64,000 bases of DNA. Source: Cryptomeria japonica. Taxonomy: Eukaryota > Streptophyta > Pinopsida > Cupressales > Cupressaceae. Positions 32,414-45,062 of this stretch are shown one piece after another. The stretch lies in assembly GCF_030272615.1 (NCBI RefSeq), contig NC_081414.1, forward strand, positions 50,685,136-50,749,135, given 5' to 3'. The position numbers and the translations under genes were made by a program. Positions within the stretch are counted from its first letter, which is position 1. The number at the start of each line of letters is the position of its first letter. Below the pieces are notes generated by a model. That model saw only the letters and a program-made list of their open reading frames with translations, had not been told where the DNA came from and did no database searches.

Positions 32414-33956
32414 ATTATTGTTACAAAATATTGAGGAGTAACATGAGTTTATAAAGGTAGACATTGTATTACTTTGAGAACTCAAGAATAGGAAATTGGT
32501 GTAGATAATATTGGAAAGTATTTGAGCCTTCGTTTATTATCTTTGAAATTTATATAAAGTGGATAAGAAGGTAAAGTCTTTGTGCTATATTGAGTTATCT
32601 TGTTAGAGTAGAAAATCTTACGATATATTTGAAATTCTTTGAGCTAGCAATATATCAATATTTTGGGTTACGATGGTTGATAGGAATTAGGTATTCAAAA
32701 GAAAAATTGAGTTCTTTATATACACAAGGTTTGTCCCTAAGTCATTTTCAAAAAAGGAAAGTAACAAAATTATTTGTTCTTTCACAAACACTTTACTTCC
32801 TAATTAGCATAGTTTTAATATTACTGCAAGTTTGAGTTGTTTCAATTGAAAGAAGAAATTTGTTCTAAATAGAGAATTAGATAGAACTTGTGTTGAAAAA
32901 AGAGGTTTAAGTTGATGTATCATCCTAGATTGGTGTAAAGTTAGCAGGTAGATCTAGAATAGATTGTAATTGCAGTAGAAAGGGGGGGGGCACTTCCCTT
33001 ATAATTAGGAGAGATTATACCTTTCCTTCTAAGGGGTATCATCTCATGTACTATCGTGAAACTCACATTTTGTAGGTCTTCACCAACTTACAAAATTTTT
33101 ACCCAACATAAATGTAGCTTCAAGTTTCATTATTTTCACCTTGTGATAGAGGGATCTTGTGTATCATATTCTTATGAACAGAGCTATGCATACACATGCA
33201 TGTAAAGGAAACAATTGGCATTCCAATATTCTTTGTAAGTAATGTAGACACTTAAGAAAAGTTAAATTCCAATGAATCTAAATTTGAAGACTGAAAAGTT
33301 TAGGATAATCTAAATGAATAAATACAATAATTATTTCAAGAGACTTAACTATAGTAATAGTAAGGGACGAGATGCAATGGTGTGAGTATGTTAAATAAAA
33401 ACTAAAATCATAAAATAGCTATTAAGTAAATAAAATTAACTTTAATATAAATTTACTAATGTGAAATAACTTTTTAAATAAATAAAATAACTCTCCTTTT
33501 AATATAGAGATCTCATAAAAGCAAAACATAAATATTTATATCAATTTCAATGCAAGTAATAATGTAAAAATATTTAGAAATATAAAATTAACTCATAAAC
33601 TAAAAATTAATGTAATTTTGGTTTTCCATTTATGCTTTTTAAACTTGAGAATATGTTTTGTGATTTATTGTAATATTATTGAAAATTAAAATAGATCCTT
33701 AATAAAATATTTAAAAAGATTATAAAAAAATTAATTGAAAATTGAAAATATTTCTAATATTACTTATTAATTCATTTATTAAATATATTTTTTATGATAA
33801 TTTTATTTATAGAAGTAAATAAAGAAAGAAAAATGTAAATAAATAAAAATTCAAACCTCCAAAATGTTCTCTCAACATCTTTTGCATAGATTTTTAAAGA
33901 TAGATATGCTAGTAATATTTTTAATTGTTTTGTTAAGTACTGAAAGTTCGAATGAA
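32414..33956. other. AT-rich sequence, no gene seen
   Basis: The stretch holds a poly-G run of eight (about 32981) and, at about 33056-33098, the inverted partner of the block at 26455. From 33240 it is very AT-rich without features I can name. Confidence 0.5.
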
Positions 33957-33961
33957 TTAGT

Positions 33962-35302
33962 TGTTGAACATAGAGTAGCACTGAGAGGGGGGTGAATCAG
34001 TGGTTCCTAACTTTAAATCTTTACCAATCCAATTCTAGACAATCAACTTTTTACTTAACCACTAAAACAGTCATACCGGTAATGCAAAAGAGAAGAATAA
34101 GGAGATCATCCACACTCAAGAAATTCACAACACCAGATTTACGAAGAAAACCCAATATGGGAAAAACCTTGGTGAGAAGAGTTGTTGGAGACTACTGCTC
34201 CAATCCAGCCTCACAATTAAAACACAGATTTACAAAGATTTTGGGCATCAACCCAAGGAGCACCAACCCCTGCACTTTTAGGGCACCAACCCCTACACCA
34301 AGCTTCAACTTGGCAATGTATAATAAAATACTATTTGAATACAATTAAGGCTTCTTGTTGCAAATGAAATTCTGCAACTCTTGAATCAAATAACTCTCTG
34401 CCGGTTTACAGTCTTTTCTCCTCCACTAGAACTCACACTACTGGTTGTGAAATTGTTGTCTTTATTTCTCAACCTTTGTTATCTGTCTCTCCCTCTCACA
34501 CACAATCTCTCACTAGGATGTTGTCTGCTCTGCCACACCTTACCAGTTAGGCTCAATTGCCAGACTATGATACTTCCGGTAGAATCCTCTCCCCGGTTTG
34601 CTTTCTCACTCACACTACTCTTCCCTCTCCAATCTTCACAGCATCAACTACTTTTCTATTTGTAGCTCTCATTTCTTATCAGATGATTTCCTGCCAAAAT
34701 GCAATTCAAAGTTTTGACAGTTAGGGTTTCCTCACCATCTACGAGGCAAACCAAATCCAATCAGATCATGCACGATCTGATCACCTTGATGTCCATCTGT
34801 TCATCTCCATCATTTTTGCGCCTTTTAAAACATGTTTTCTGGATAAGCGAAACATGATCCATTATGTCGATCTACATCTGTCAAACTGCTATTAATACCT
34901 CTGTTGTTTCCTTCTCAAGGTATTATTTCAATCCGATCTTCTTGCTTCGATCCAGGTGCCAACTGCTCCCCTGATCTTCCTCTGTCATTCCTTCTTCCTC
35001 GAGCCGCAATTAGTTTGATGCAATCCCTTTATTTGCAGTTCCTTCATTAGTGGCAAATATCTGTTTCATCAACCCTGTTGATAAAGTTTCACCAACCACG
35101 AAACACTTGCCACCTTAGCTCCACATGACATCACACCAATCAAGACACGACCTACCAACATGTAGTCGGTCCGACAAACACATACTGGTAAAACCCTTGG
35201 CCAGAGTGTTCTCCTTCTGTAAACCGGTAGATAATTCAGTACCATTAACAGGGTACCACCACCGGTTGACATCAATGACAACATAGTGCCAATATGCCAA
35301 CA
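33962..35302 (+). repeat. Solo LTR, family D, target duplication TTAGT
   Basis: It starts TGTTGAACAT and ends ATATGCCAACA, giving TGTTG/CAACA terminal inverted repeats. Perfect TTAGT repeats flank it (33957-33961 and 35303-35307). It carries the AGAGGGGGGTGAATCAGTGG head motif, AAAACCCAATATGGGAAAAACC, and GGGCACCAACCC repeats at about 34243-34305. No coding domain. Length 1341 bp, about half of the related solo LTR at 37401, so an internal deletion in one or expansion in the other is likely. Confidence 0.88.
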
Positions 35303-37395
35303 TTAGTAAATAAATCTATTATATGACTATATAACCTAAATTGTAGGACTCTCATGATCATAGAAAGATTATTTTTTATACATATTATTTGAATGCATCT
35401 TATGATAGCTACTTCATAGGCCCATAAATACATTTGTGAATTAGCTTTGAAGGTTGTGATTCATAAGTTGCTTTTTCCTCCTAGATGTTTTTCAAGTATA
35501 CAATATTTACACACGCTATTATGAGGACATGCAAGGGAAATGAAAGGAATCTATGTAGTAGAATCAACCTCCAACAACTAATCTAATAAGAAGAGGGTTA
35601 CAAAAACTTTCCTACAAATTTTTAAATTATTATAGTTTAGATAAACATTCATAAATTTCAAATACAAACACATAAACCCATAAAAAACATATTTACATGG
35701 GAAAATCTTTAAAAAAAAATACACACACACACACCAAAGCACATATAGATTTTATTATCAACAACAATATCAGTTACAATACAATAACATAGTCCATTCT
35801 CTTTTAGGTGTCTTCATAGTGTAATACGAATCTAGAGTAATTTTGGTAGCATAAGAATGTCTTCAAAATCTCATACTAAATAGCTCTACCATAGCATGGA
35901 TTTATAAACCTCTATCATAGGCTCCCAAGATTGTCATGTGTTATTTCCACAATCTTTGTATGCATGTAAACTAAAATTGATAACATACACAAGTCCAAAA
36001 TGACCATAAAGAAACCTGTGAATCATACACCAACATACAATACATTCAAGTACTTCAGCTCCATATTTTATGCAAATAATAAGTCACCTTGATATGCATG
36101 GCAACCCACTAAAGAAAATAGTGCTAACTACCAATTTAGAATTCCTTTTGACTCCTAGTCACTCTAAGTGGTTGACATAGTCTCGTTTTAGTAACATTCC
36201 CAAATTCCACCAAGTGATAGCTCCAAAAAAATGCCACAAGTCATTATGACACACCTTTGAGAGATTTTCATAAACTCACCTCTCCAAATTAATGCCCAAC
36301 TGACAATTGGTTCATTCTTGTGCTCTTCACATCACATGTAGGAAGGTAACTCGCAATCGGGTACCACAAAGTGTTATAATAAGTTAAAACATATCACTTA
36401 AGATTTAATCAATAATATATGCAGTAAAGGAACTAATAAATTAATTAAACAATCTTGGGTCTCTCTTAGGTTAAGACACCTTAATCCCAATAGGAAAATC
36501 TATAGACCATTATTTTAGTTATGATGTTGCATGTTGTCCCATGACTATATTGACCTAATTAGTGATGTTGCGAAGTGTTAATAATGTTTCCATGAGCAAT
36601 TAAAACAATAGTCTAGGAAGGAGAAGGGACAAAAATAAGATGAAAAAAATATAACCTTTTGTGGAAGAGAGGGACTTATTCTCCCTAGCCTATGTGCTTA
36701 TGGTCCTATTTTTGTAAGTGAGACAAACCTTGTTTCTCCTCTTTTCGAGAATTACCTTGATCTTGATGTTTTTCATCTTTTATTTTTCCCTCTTGTAGGT
36801 AATCTTCTCATTGGAATTTACAACTTTGGTGATCTTATTTGTAATATTAGACATAAAGCATGTGGGAGTATGCAGTGCAGTTTTCTTTTACTAAAATTTG
36901 ATTGGACAATTTTACAATTATGCCAACCTCAAATTAAAAAACACAAAGAAAACACATTAATTAATTTTTCTTAATCTTTGTGACAAAATTAAAGAAATTA
37001 GGTAAATTTCAAATATTACGACTCTTAGAGCAATTCTATGAATAAATAAGCATAAATTTTTTGATAAAGAATAACCATATAAAATAAAATAAAAATAGTT
37101 GTAGCTTCCTTATTTGGGTCCATTGTCCCTATAAAATCACTAGAAAATTCACACTGGTTTACAACCTAGGCGTGCATATTAAAATTATAGTTTTACTTGG
37201 AATTGTTAAGACTACATGTTATTATATAATTTGTGTAGTCCCAATATTTGTATTTATTAAATTATTAAAATGGAACTATATGTGAATATGGACATGATTC
37301 TCTATGTAACATTTCATTTGTACATGTCACTTTGAAATGTTTTAAAAATTAAAAAATTACTATGTAGGTAATAAGAGGCCCAATTTCACATAGGA
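35303..37395. other. AT-rich sequence, no gene seen
   Basis: It has a (CA) run near 35718-35735 and otherwise nothing I can support. It contains the TTAGT and CAAAG target copies at its two edges. Confidence 0.5.
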
Positions 37396-37654
37396 CAAAG
37401 TGTAGAATGCAAGATGCCACTGAGAGGGGGGGTGAATCAGTGGTTATCAATATTTTCAACCTTTTAAACCTGACTGTGTACTGGTTAGAAGATCTACCAC
37501 AAAGTGAATATACTAGTGAGACAAGGAAGAGATTAAGATGCAAGCACTCACAAAGACACTTTGTAATAACCCACCATAATTGAATCAACAAAATTGAGTA
37601 TTCTTTTTTTTTTGTTTAATGTAATCATTATGTTTTATTCAACTACATACTCTG

Positions 37655-37858
37655 GGCATCCATCCATTTAGGACTAGGCATTCATCCATCCGGGATCAAC
37701 ATCTAACCATACAGGTTAGGCAATTGTCCATACGGGGCATAAGATTTCATCTATCCAATATGGGACAGGCATCTACCCATACGGGGTAGGCATCTATCCA
37801 AATGGGATAGGCATCTACCCATACGGGGTAGGCATCTATCCAAATGGGATAGGAGATG
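37655..37858. repeat. About nine ~21-bp units (GGCATCTAxCCATAxGGGGTA) in LTR
   Basis: Units alternate ACCCATACGGGGTAGGCATCT and ATCCAAATGGGATAGGCATCT. The last four form two near-perfect 42-bp pairs. The same block is at 42866-43068 in the other LTR. Confidence 0.85.
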
Positions 37859-39289
37859 CTCTGGCGAGAGACTTAGACTCATCGGGACCATTTGGGTCCA
37901 GAGCCACTCACTAAGTACTACACTCTTCTAACAAAAGTGCACCGAGGTCACCGTCCTTAGGAGTAATTAAATAATACAAGCTTGAATTCCGCCTCGGAAT
38001 TTGGCTTAAAGCCTCGAGAAGTCAAGCGAATCCATACGGGATTCCTTCCGAGTATGCATTGAATTTCTTTTTCAATTTAATTATCTTATCTTTCAATTAG
38101 GGCTCTTACTCAATCAAGCCTAGACCCCACCCATGAACGCCTGAGTACGAGGGACAACTCTGCCCCAAGACTGCCTACATACCCACTTCGGCACAGGATC
38201 AAGGCGTAAAGTATGTAGTTCTATTTTCTATTCTATGGTTTGATGTAAATTGATTTGTGGTGCGCAACCCTTTCTAGGGTCAATGTCCCAGACAGTTTCT
38301 CTGCGGTTGCTACCCACGATGGTAGCGCTTAAGCGAAGGCTCAAGATGGCCTATTGCTTGTGGCCTAAAAATAACTAGATCCTAATTCTTATCATGAGCG
38401 TCACCCTTGACCAAATTGCAAATCACCAATATCCCTTCAAGATAAAAAAAAAAGAAATCAATTCCATGAGAGCATTTAACATGACCATCCCTAAAAGGGA
38501 TTTACTATGGTTTATCTCAACGGATGTGAAACCATTTAAAAGTTATCTTATTAGATTATCGATCCAAGGGGGATTACCCGCCCCTTGGATATTAACTTCC
38601 AAGTGTCCCTTATTACTCCCTGATGATTTATAGGGACAATGCCATAGACGTCGTTGATGTAGCTTTATTAGGCGTTAAGTGCAGTAGTTCAACACGACGA
38701 CATTACCCGTAAGCATGACCTAGAGGCACTGTATATACCGAACGCTACTTGGTTTTGGTTTTCCAACTTCCTTTGTTTAGTTTCTTAACTAAGAGCTTAT
38801 GAAAACATCATGCTTGAAATATAATTATGAAATGAATGTACATAACTTAAACTTTGCGAACTTTGGTGTCACTTAAATACTATTTGAAAAAGGAGAAATA
38901 CCATTCTTCAATAACTAAACAATTTAATACATGTATTGGCATGATAATGATGATCGTGGCTTACGAGCAATTACATGAAGATAATGAATGCGAATTAATA
39001 TAAAAGCAAGGTAAAATAGTGTCATTTGCATACAAAATGAAGAAGTGTTTACTCTTATTGTAAGAATAATTAAATATAGAGTTACTGGCAATTAGTTTAT
39101 ACTTTTGGCGATTTTGGATCAATCATATTAATAAGATTTAGAGATTTAAGTAAGCCTAAATTTATTGCCCAAGAATCAATTACATCCTCAATGGATTGAG
39201 AGATCCCATTCTTTCACAATAATCTACCATACGATAATCCCTATTAATTATTAATTTTTTTCCCAAGTTTACTTTACTAATTTTAACAT

Positions 39290-39480
39290 TAATAATAATT
39301 ATCAATAATTTATTAATAATTATCAATAATTTATTAATAATTATCAATAATTTATTAATAATTATTACCAATTACATTAATAATTATTATTAATAAGTTA
39401 TTAATAATTATTACCAATTAACCAAAATTTATTAATAACTATTAAAAATTAAACTAAAATTTATCAATTATTAACAACTA
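39290..39480. repeat. AATTATTAATAATTATCAAT repeats in LTR
   Basis: Short tandem AT units (TTATTAATAATTATCAATAA) with internal palindromes; the number differs between the two LTRs (44505-44600 in the partner). Confidence 0.8.
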
Positions 39481-39590
39481 AAACTTTATTACCAAGTATT
39501 AACAAATAAATTCCATAATAAAAAAGAATTTGAAATATGAATGTTATAGTCTACCCGCGCGAATATGGTATTACGCGCTCATAGCAATTA

Positions 39591-39689
39591 GTGGGAGGGG
39601 GACCCCACGGTCCCCTCCACTACCCTGCGGCCACTGCTGTAGCAGTGACTGCAGGTTAGTGGAGGGTACCGTAACAGTACCACTCCCCC
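39591..39689. repeat. Two GC-rich hairpins in chromovirus LTR
   Basis: GTGGGAGGGGGACC-CCAC-GGTCCCCTCCAC (39591-39620) and GTGGAGGGTACCGTAAC-AGTACCACTCC (about 39659-39686) can each fold back. They stand out from the AT-rich surroundings. The same pair is at 44783-44812 and about 44851-44878 in the other LTR. Confidence 0.75.
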
Positions 39690-39810
39690 TGTAGAGTTAT
39701 TAACTCCACCTACGACCGTTATCCCATGCAACCATTCACAGTACCTTCTACGTACTGCGTTGCAACGTTATTTTACTTTGCATTATTTCTCATGCGATAG
39801 TTTAATCAAC

Positions 39811-39813
<3 letters not shown>

Positions 39814-39891
<78 letters not shown>
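39814..39891. repeat. (AT)n microsatellite, LTR copy
   Basis: An uninterrupted AT dinucleotide run of about 78 bases. Confidence 0.95.
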
Positions 39892-39893
<2 letters not shown>

Positions 39894-41391
39894 TTTTCCA
39901 ATTTAATTTAAATAGACAGAGAGTAGATTTTAAACAATAAGGATAAAAAAATATTAAAGTAATAATAAGGGTTCATTCACAGGAGTGAATAACCCAGAGA
40001 GATAAAACAATCCAGGGAGAATAATTCAATCCCAGAGTACAGATGATTGAAAGCTAGATGTTTATACAGAGATAACTTATATTTTGCTTCCTCACAGAGA
40101 GTTATTCACAGAGATAAATAATCCAGAGAAAATAAATCATTTCCGGCCATGAAAGATAGATGATTATGTTGGTAAATGCAAGCTCATAAGTGTATTTTTT
40201 TAAATCTGATTCCCAATCTAAAATTTACAAAGATAAACTTTATTTTTCTTCCTCACAGAGAGTTATTCACAGAGGTAAACAATCCAGAGAAAATAAATCG
40301 TTTCCAGTCATGAAAGATAGATGATTATGTTGGTAAATGCAAGATCATAATTGTATTTTTTTTTAAATCTAGTTTTCAATCTAAAATTTACAGAGATAAA
40401 TTTATTCCTACAGGAAGATTTGATTCATTCATGGTAAGAGAAAAAAAAACAAGATTTTATTCTTTAAGTTTAAATTCACAGTGTGCATATAAAATAAGAT
40501 TAATCCAATATACAACAATTAGATAAGAAGCAAGATTTTAATTTTTCAAACTAACAAATATCCAATCTACAGCAAGGAATTGAAAGACGATATTTTAATT
40601 CTTCAAACTAACAAATATCCAATCTACAGCGAGGAATTGAAAGACAATATTTAATTCTTCAAACTAATCCACTACAAAAACAGATTTCAAACTAATTTCA
40701 GCAATATATTAAACCAAGATTGATCTAATTTCTTAAACAAATGAATCTAATTCTTATCAAAAATTTGAAACTAATGGATCTAATTTCTTAAACAAATTAA
40801 TCTAATCTAATTTGAAGCAAGGATAAGATGCATAAAAAAAAAAAAAAAACTAAATTGAAAGAACCTGGATGCTTGAAAATGGTGTAGAATCCCCTATGAA
40901 TCTCCCTTGATCCTTCAAACTTGAAAGAAGACCTCCAAAGCAAAATCTCAGCTATTCTCAAAAATGAAATATGACTACAAAAGAGAAATTTACTTGAAGA
41001 ATTTCTTTATGGAATAACCAACTCCCTTTTTTTTGAAAACTTGTATATCTTTTATAAGAAAAATCCCCAAATTCCACTACTTAATTTTTTAATTAAAAAA
41101 AAAGAGATTCTCTCCCAATTTGGCCTTCATGCAAATTGATTAGACTTAGTGGGAGGAGTTACATGCAAGGTGGTGGAGAAGCCTCTAGAAGCTTCTTATT
41201 CTTCCTACAACATGTGCCATGATTTGGGTGAGGAATTTTAAATAAACAATTAAGAAAAAAAGTATATTTTCCATGTGTGTGTGTGTTTTATTATTTTTAT
41301 TCCTTTATAATATTCATTCAATAGTTTATCCAAAAGAAATATAATAGAGTTTGTATTTTAAATCCAAAGGTGCTAAAGGAGGGTTGTGACA

Positions 41392-41406
41392 TCCTCCCCC
41401 CCTTAA
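41392..41406 (-). promoter_or_regulatory. Polypurine tract of the nested chromovirus
   Basis: On the minus strand the run TTAAGGGGGGGGAGGA ends directly before the 3' LTR start TGTCACAACC. It is the plus-strand primer site. Confidence 0.88.
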
Positions 41407-41464
41407 TTTGTGCATCGTCCCGATGCACTTATTAAATGCATTCAAAAGAGTTTATAGTTCATGT

Positions 41465-41640
41465 TTAAAACAAAAAAGGAAACAATTGTTGCATCTCCTT
41501 AGTATCTTCCCACGTGGCATTCTTTTCATCATACTGGTCCCATTGCACTTTGCACTGATCAACCTCTCTATTGCGCAATTGGCACTGGCACCTCTCCAAG
41601 ACTCTGAATGGCTCTATCATTATTCCTATGATATTGATTA
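41465..41640 (-). pseudogene. Chromodomain-like end of pol fused to gag
   Basis: In the frame ending at 41465 the minus strand reads EPFRVLERCQCQLRNREVDQ, then KVQWDQYDEKNATWED and ends LFPFLF. This fits the chromodomain pattern of chromovirus integrases (EP..ILD...L R.R...V.W....EATWE). It is out of frame with gag at the junction (about 41620-41640). Everything from protease to integrase core is missing between the two. The reading of this as a chromodomain is by pattern, not alignment. Confidence 0.7.
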
Positions 41641-42607
41641 GGCGGTGGCCTTCTTTCGGAAGAATTATTCCTCTAACCCTTGTTGAAATTAGTGTTTCCA
41701 TTGAATTCTTGCTTCCTTTTAAATGAGTGGTTCCCATTATAGTTCCGCCCTGCTAGTGTTTGAATCTTCTTCTCTTGCCTTAGGGACTTTTCAAGTACTT
41801 CATTCATGTTTCTGGGTCCATGCATGTCAACCTCTACCCCTATGTTGGTATTTAACCCCAAATGAACTTCCTTGCTTGGCCTTCTTCATCCTTTTGGTAC
41901 ATAGGCACATATTTAAGCAACTTGGCGAACTTATCCCAATATTGTTGAACGGATAGAGACCCTTGACGTAGATTATGGAATTCTGTCACTTTCTCATCAA
42001 AGAACAATTGAGGGAGCCACCTATCTCGGAAGTGGTGAACAAATTGATCCCATGTGACCATATCCCTGTTATACCCATTTTGTTCCTTGGTGTTGGTCCA
42101 CCAACTAGCTACCTCCCCTGTGAGTTGATAGGAACCCCATAAAGCCTTGGTTGTTTCGCTAAAATCTCTTAGCTCAAAATAATTTTCCATCTCATTTAGC
42201 CAATTCTCAGCCCCTTCACCAATCTGCCTCCCATCGAACTTAGGAGGGGTGATTTTCTTTAAATCCTTGGAGAGTTCCAATATGTTATTTTTCTTTCTAT
42301 TACCCATCACATTCCCCTGTTCGCTACCAGGGTTTCCATTTTCGGTACCACTTCTATTCTCATAGCCATTCTGCCTTTCCCTAAGGTCCTGCAATGATTG
42401 TTCCAAGAACTTGATTTTATCTCTTTGTTTGGTTAGAAGGTCGATTATAGCTTGGACCCCATCTCCGTTATTCCCTGGGTTGTGTCAATCCTCTCCATGG
42501 TCTTCCTTATGGTTTCCTTCATGGTTTTCTTCATGATTTTCTTCTCTTTGACTCCTAGTATGTCTTCCATTACCCCTTCCTCTTCCTCTTCCTCTTCCTC
42601 TTGCCAT
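41640..42607 (-). pseudogene. Chromovirus gag, broken
   Basis: The minus-strand gag starts at the ATG at 42607 with an Arg-Gly repeat (MARGRGRGRGRGNG) encoded by a TTCCTC microsatellite. One in-frame TGA lies near 42493. The open part from 42406 carries the gag domain: PPKFDGRQIGEGAENWLNEMENYF, then WGSYQLTGEVASWW and WDQFVHHFRDRWLP. A one-base frameshift near 41855 and a stop near 41676 break the C-terminal, Asn-rich part (GRNYNGNHSFKRKQEFNGN). No zinc knuckle is left. Gag packages the element RNA. The frame damage means this copy cannot supply Gag now, though its RNA could still be mobilised. Confidence 0.85.
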
Positions 42608-42758
42608 TCTAGGTTTTACCTGAAAGTTAAATTATGTAGTTAGTTTTTGACTTCAAATTTTTTATTTTTTATTTTTTTTAAAATTAATTTCTACTATTGT
42701 AAAACATTCCCTTAGTTGAATAAATTGAAGTGAGCACAAGGCCTAGATTTGAACCTTT

Positions 42759-42770
42759 GCTCTGATACCA
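42759..42770 (-). promoter_or_regulatory. Primer binding site, initiator Met tRNA
   Basis: On the minus strand TGGTATCAGAGC follows the LTR end TTATTACA after two bases. This is the standard plant Met-tRNA PBS and fixes the orientation of the element. Confidence 0.92.
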
Positions 42771-42772
42771 CA

Positions 42773-44983
42773 TGTAATAACCCACCATAATTGAATCAAC
42801 ACAATTGAGTATTCTTTTTTTTTTGTTTAATGTAATCATTATGTTTTATTCAACTGCATACTTTGGGCATCCGTCCATTTAGGATTAGGCATTCATCCAT
42901 CCGGGATGAGCATCTAACCATACGGGTTAGGCAATTGTCCATACAGAGCATAAGATTTCATCTATCCAATACAGGATAGGCATCTACCCATACGGGGTAG
43001 GCATCTATCCAAACGGGATAGGCATCTACCCATACGGGGTAGGCATCTATCCAAACAGGATAGGAGATGCTCTGGCTAGAGACTTAGACTCATCGAGACC
43101 ATTCGGGTCCTGAGCCACTCACTAAGTACTACACTCTTCTAACAAAAGTGCATCGAGGTTGCCATCCTTAGGAGTAATTAAATAATACAAGCTTGAATTC
43201 CGCCTTGGAATTTGGCTTAAAGCCTCGAGAAGTCAAGCAAATCCATACGGGATTCCTTCCGAGTATGCATTGAATTTCTTTTTCAATTTAATTATCTTAT
43301 CTTTCAATTAGGGCTCTTACTCAACCAAGCCTAGACCCCACCCACGAACACCTGAGTACGAGGGACAACTCCGCCCCAAGACTGCCTACATACCCGCTTC
43401 GGCATGGAATCAAGGCGTAAAGTATGTAGTTCTATTTTCTATTATATGGTTTGATGTAAACTGATTTGTGGGTACGCAACCCTTTCTAGGGTCAATGTCC
43501 CAGACAGTTTCTCTGTGGTTGCTACCCACAATGGTAGTGCTTAAGCGAAGGCTCAAGATGGCCTATTGCTTGTGGCCTAAAAATAACTAGATCCTAATTC
43601 TTATCATGAGCATCACCCTTGACCAAATTGCAAATCACCAATATCCCTTCAAGATAAAAAAAAAAAGAAATCAATTCCATGAGAACATTTAACTTGACCA
43701 TCCCTAAAAGGGGTTTACTATGGTTTATCTCAATGGATGTGAAACCATTTAAAAGTTATCTTATTAGATTATCGATCCAAAGGGGTTTACTCGCCCCTTG
43801 GATATTAACTTCCAAGTGTCCCTTATTACTCCCCGACAATTTATAGGGATGATGCCACAGACGTCGTTGATGTAGCTTTATTAGGCGTTAAGTGCAGTAG
43901 TTCAACACGACGACATTACCTGTAAGCGTGACCCAGAGGCACTATATATACCGAACGCTACTTGGTTTTGGTTTTCCAACTTCCTTTGTTTAGTTTCTTA
44001 ACTAAGAGCTTATGAAAACATCATGCTTGAAATATAATTATGAAATGAATGTACATAACTTAAACTTTGCGAACTTTGGTGTCACTTAAATACTATTTGA
44101 AAAAGGAGAAATACCATTCTTCAATAACTAAACAATTTAATACATGTATTGGTATGATAATGATGATCGTGGCTTACGAGCAATTACATGAAGATAATGA
44201 ATGCGAATTAATATAAAAGCAAGGTAAAATAGTGTTATTTGCATACAAAATGAAGAAGTGTTTACTCTTATTGTAAGAATAATTAAATATAGAGTTACTG
44301 GCAATTAGTTTATACTTTTGGCGATTTTGGATCAATCATATTAATAAGATTTAGAGATTTAAGTAAGCCTAGATTTATCGCCCAAGAATCAATTAGATCC
44401 TCAATGGATTGAGAGATCCCATTCTTTCACAATAATCTACCATACGATAATCCCTATTAATTATTAATTTTTTTCCCAAGTTTACTTTACTAATTTTAAC
44501 ATTATTAATAATTATCAATAATTTATTAATTATTATCAATAATTTATTAATAATTATTACAAATTACATTAATAATTATTATTAATAAGTTATTAATAAT
44601 TATTACCAATTAACCAAAATTTATTAATAACTATTAAAAATTAATCTAAAATTTATCAATTATTAACAACTAAAACTTTATTACCAAGTATTAACAAATA
44701 AATTCCATAATAAAAAAGAATTTGAAATATGAATGTTATAGTCTACCCGCGCGAATATGGTATTACGCGCTCATAGCAATTAGTGGGAGGGGGACCCCAC
44801 GGTCCCCTCCACTACCCTGCGGCCACTGCCGTAGCAGTGACCGTAGGTTAGTGGAGGGTACCGTAACGGTACCACTCCGCCTGCGGCCGTTATCCCATGC
44901 AACCATTCATAGTACCTTCTACGTACTGCGTTGCAACGTTATTTTACTTTGCATTATTTCTCATGCGATAGTTTAATCAACTC

Positions 44984-45062
<79 letters not shown>

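Larger units (their letters stand above)
37562..41391 (-). repeat. 3' LTR of the nested chromovirus
   Basis: Length 3830 bp. Relative to its partner it has an extra block near 39690-39715 (TAGAGTTATTAACTCCACC) and one more AATTTATTAATAATTATC unit near 39310. Internal direct duplications include a ~165-bp spaced pair (about 40092 and 40257, CACAGAGAGTTATTCACAGAG) and a ~57-base pair (about 40561 and 40618). Confidence 0.95.

Noticed and set aside
44722-44976. 84-codon frame with Arg/Pro-rich product
   Set aside because: Produced by the GC-rich hairpins of the LTR; not conserved in the partner LTR because of stops and indels.
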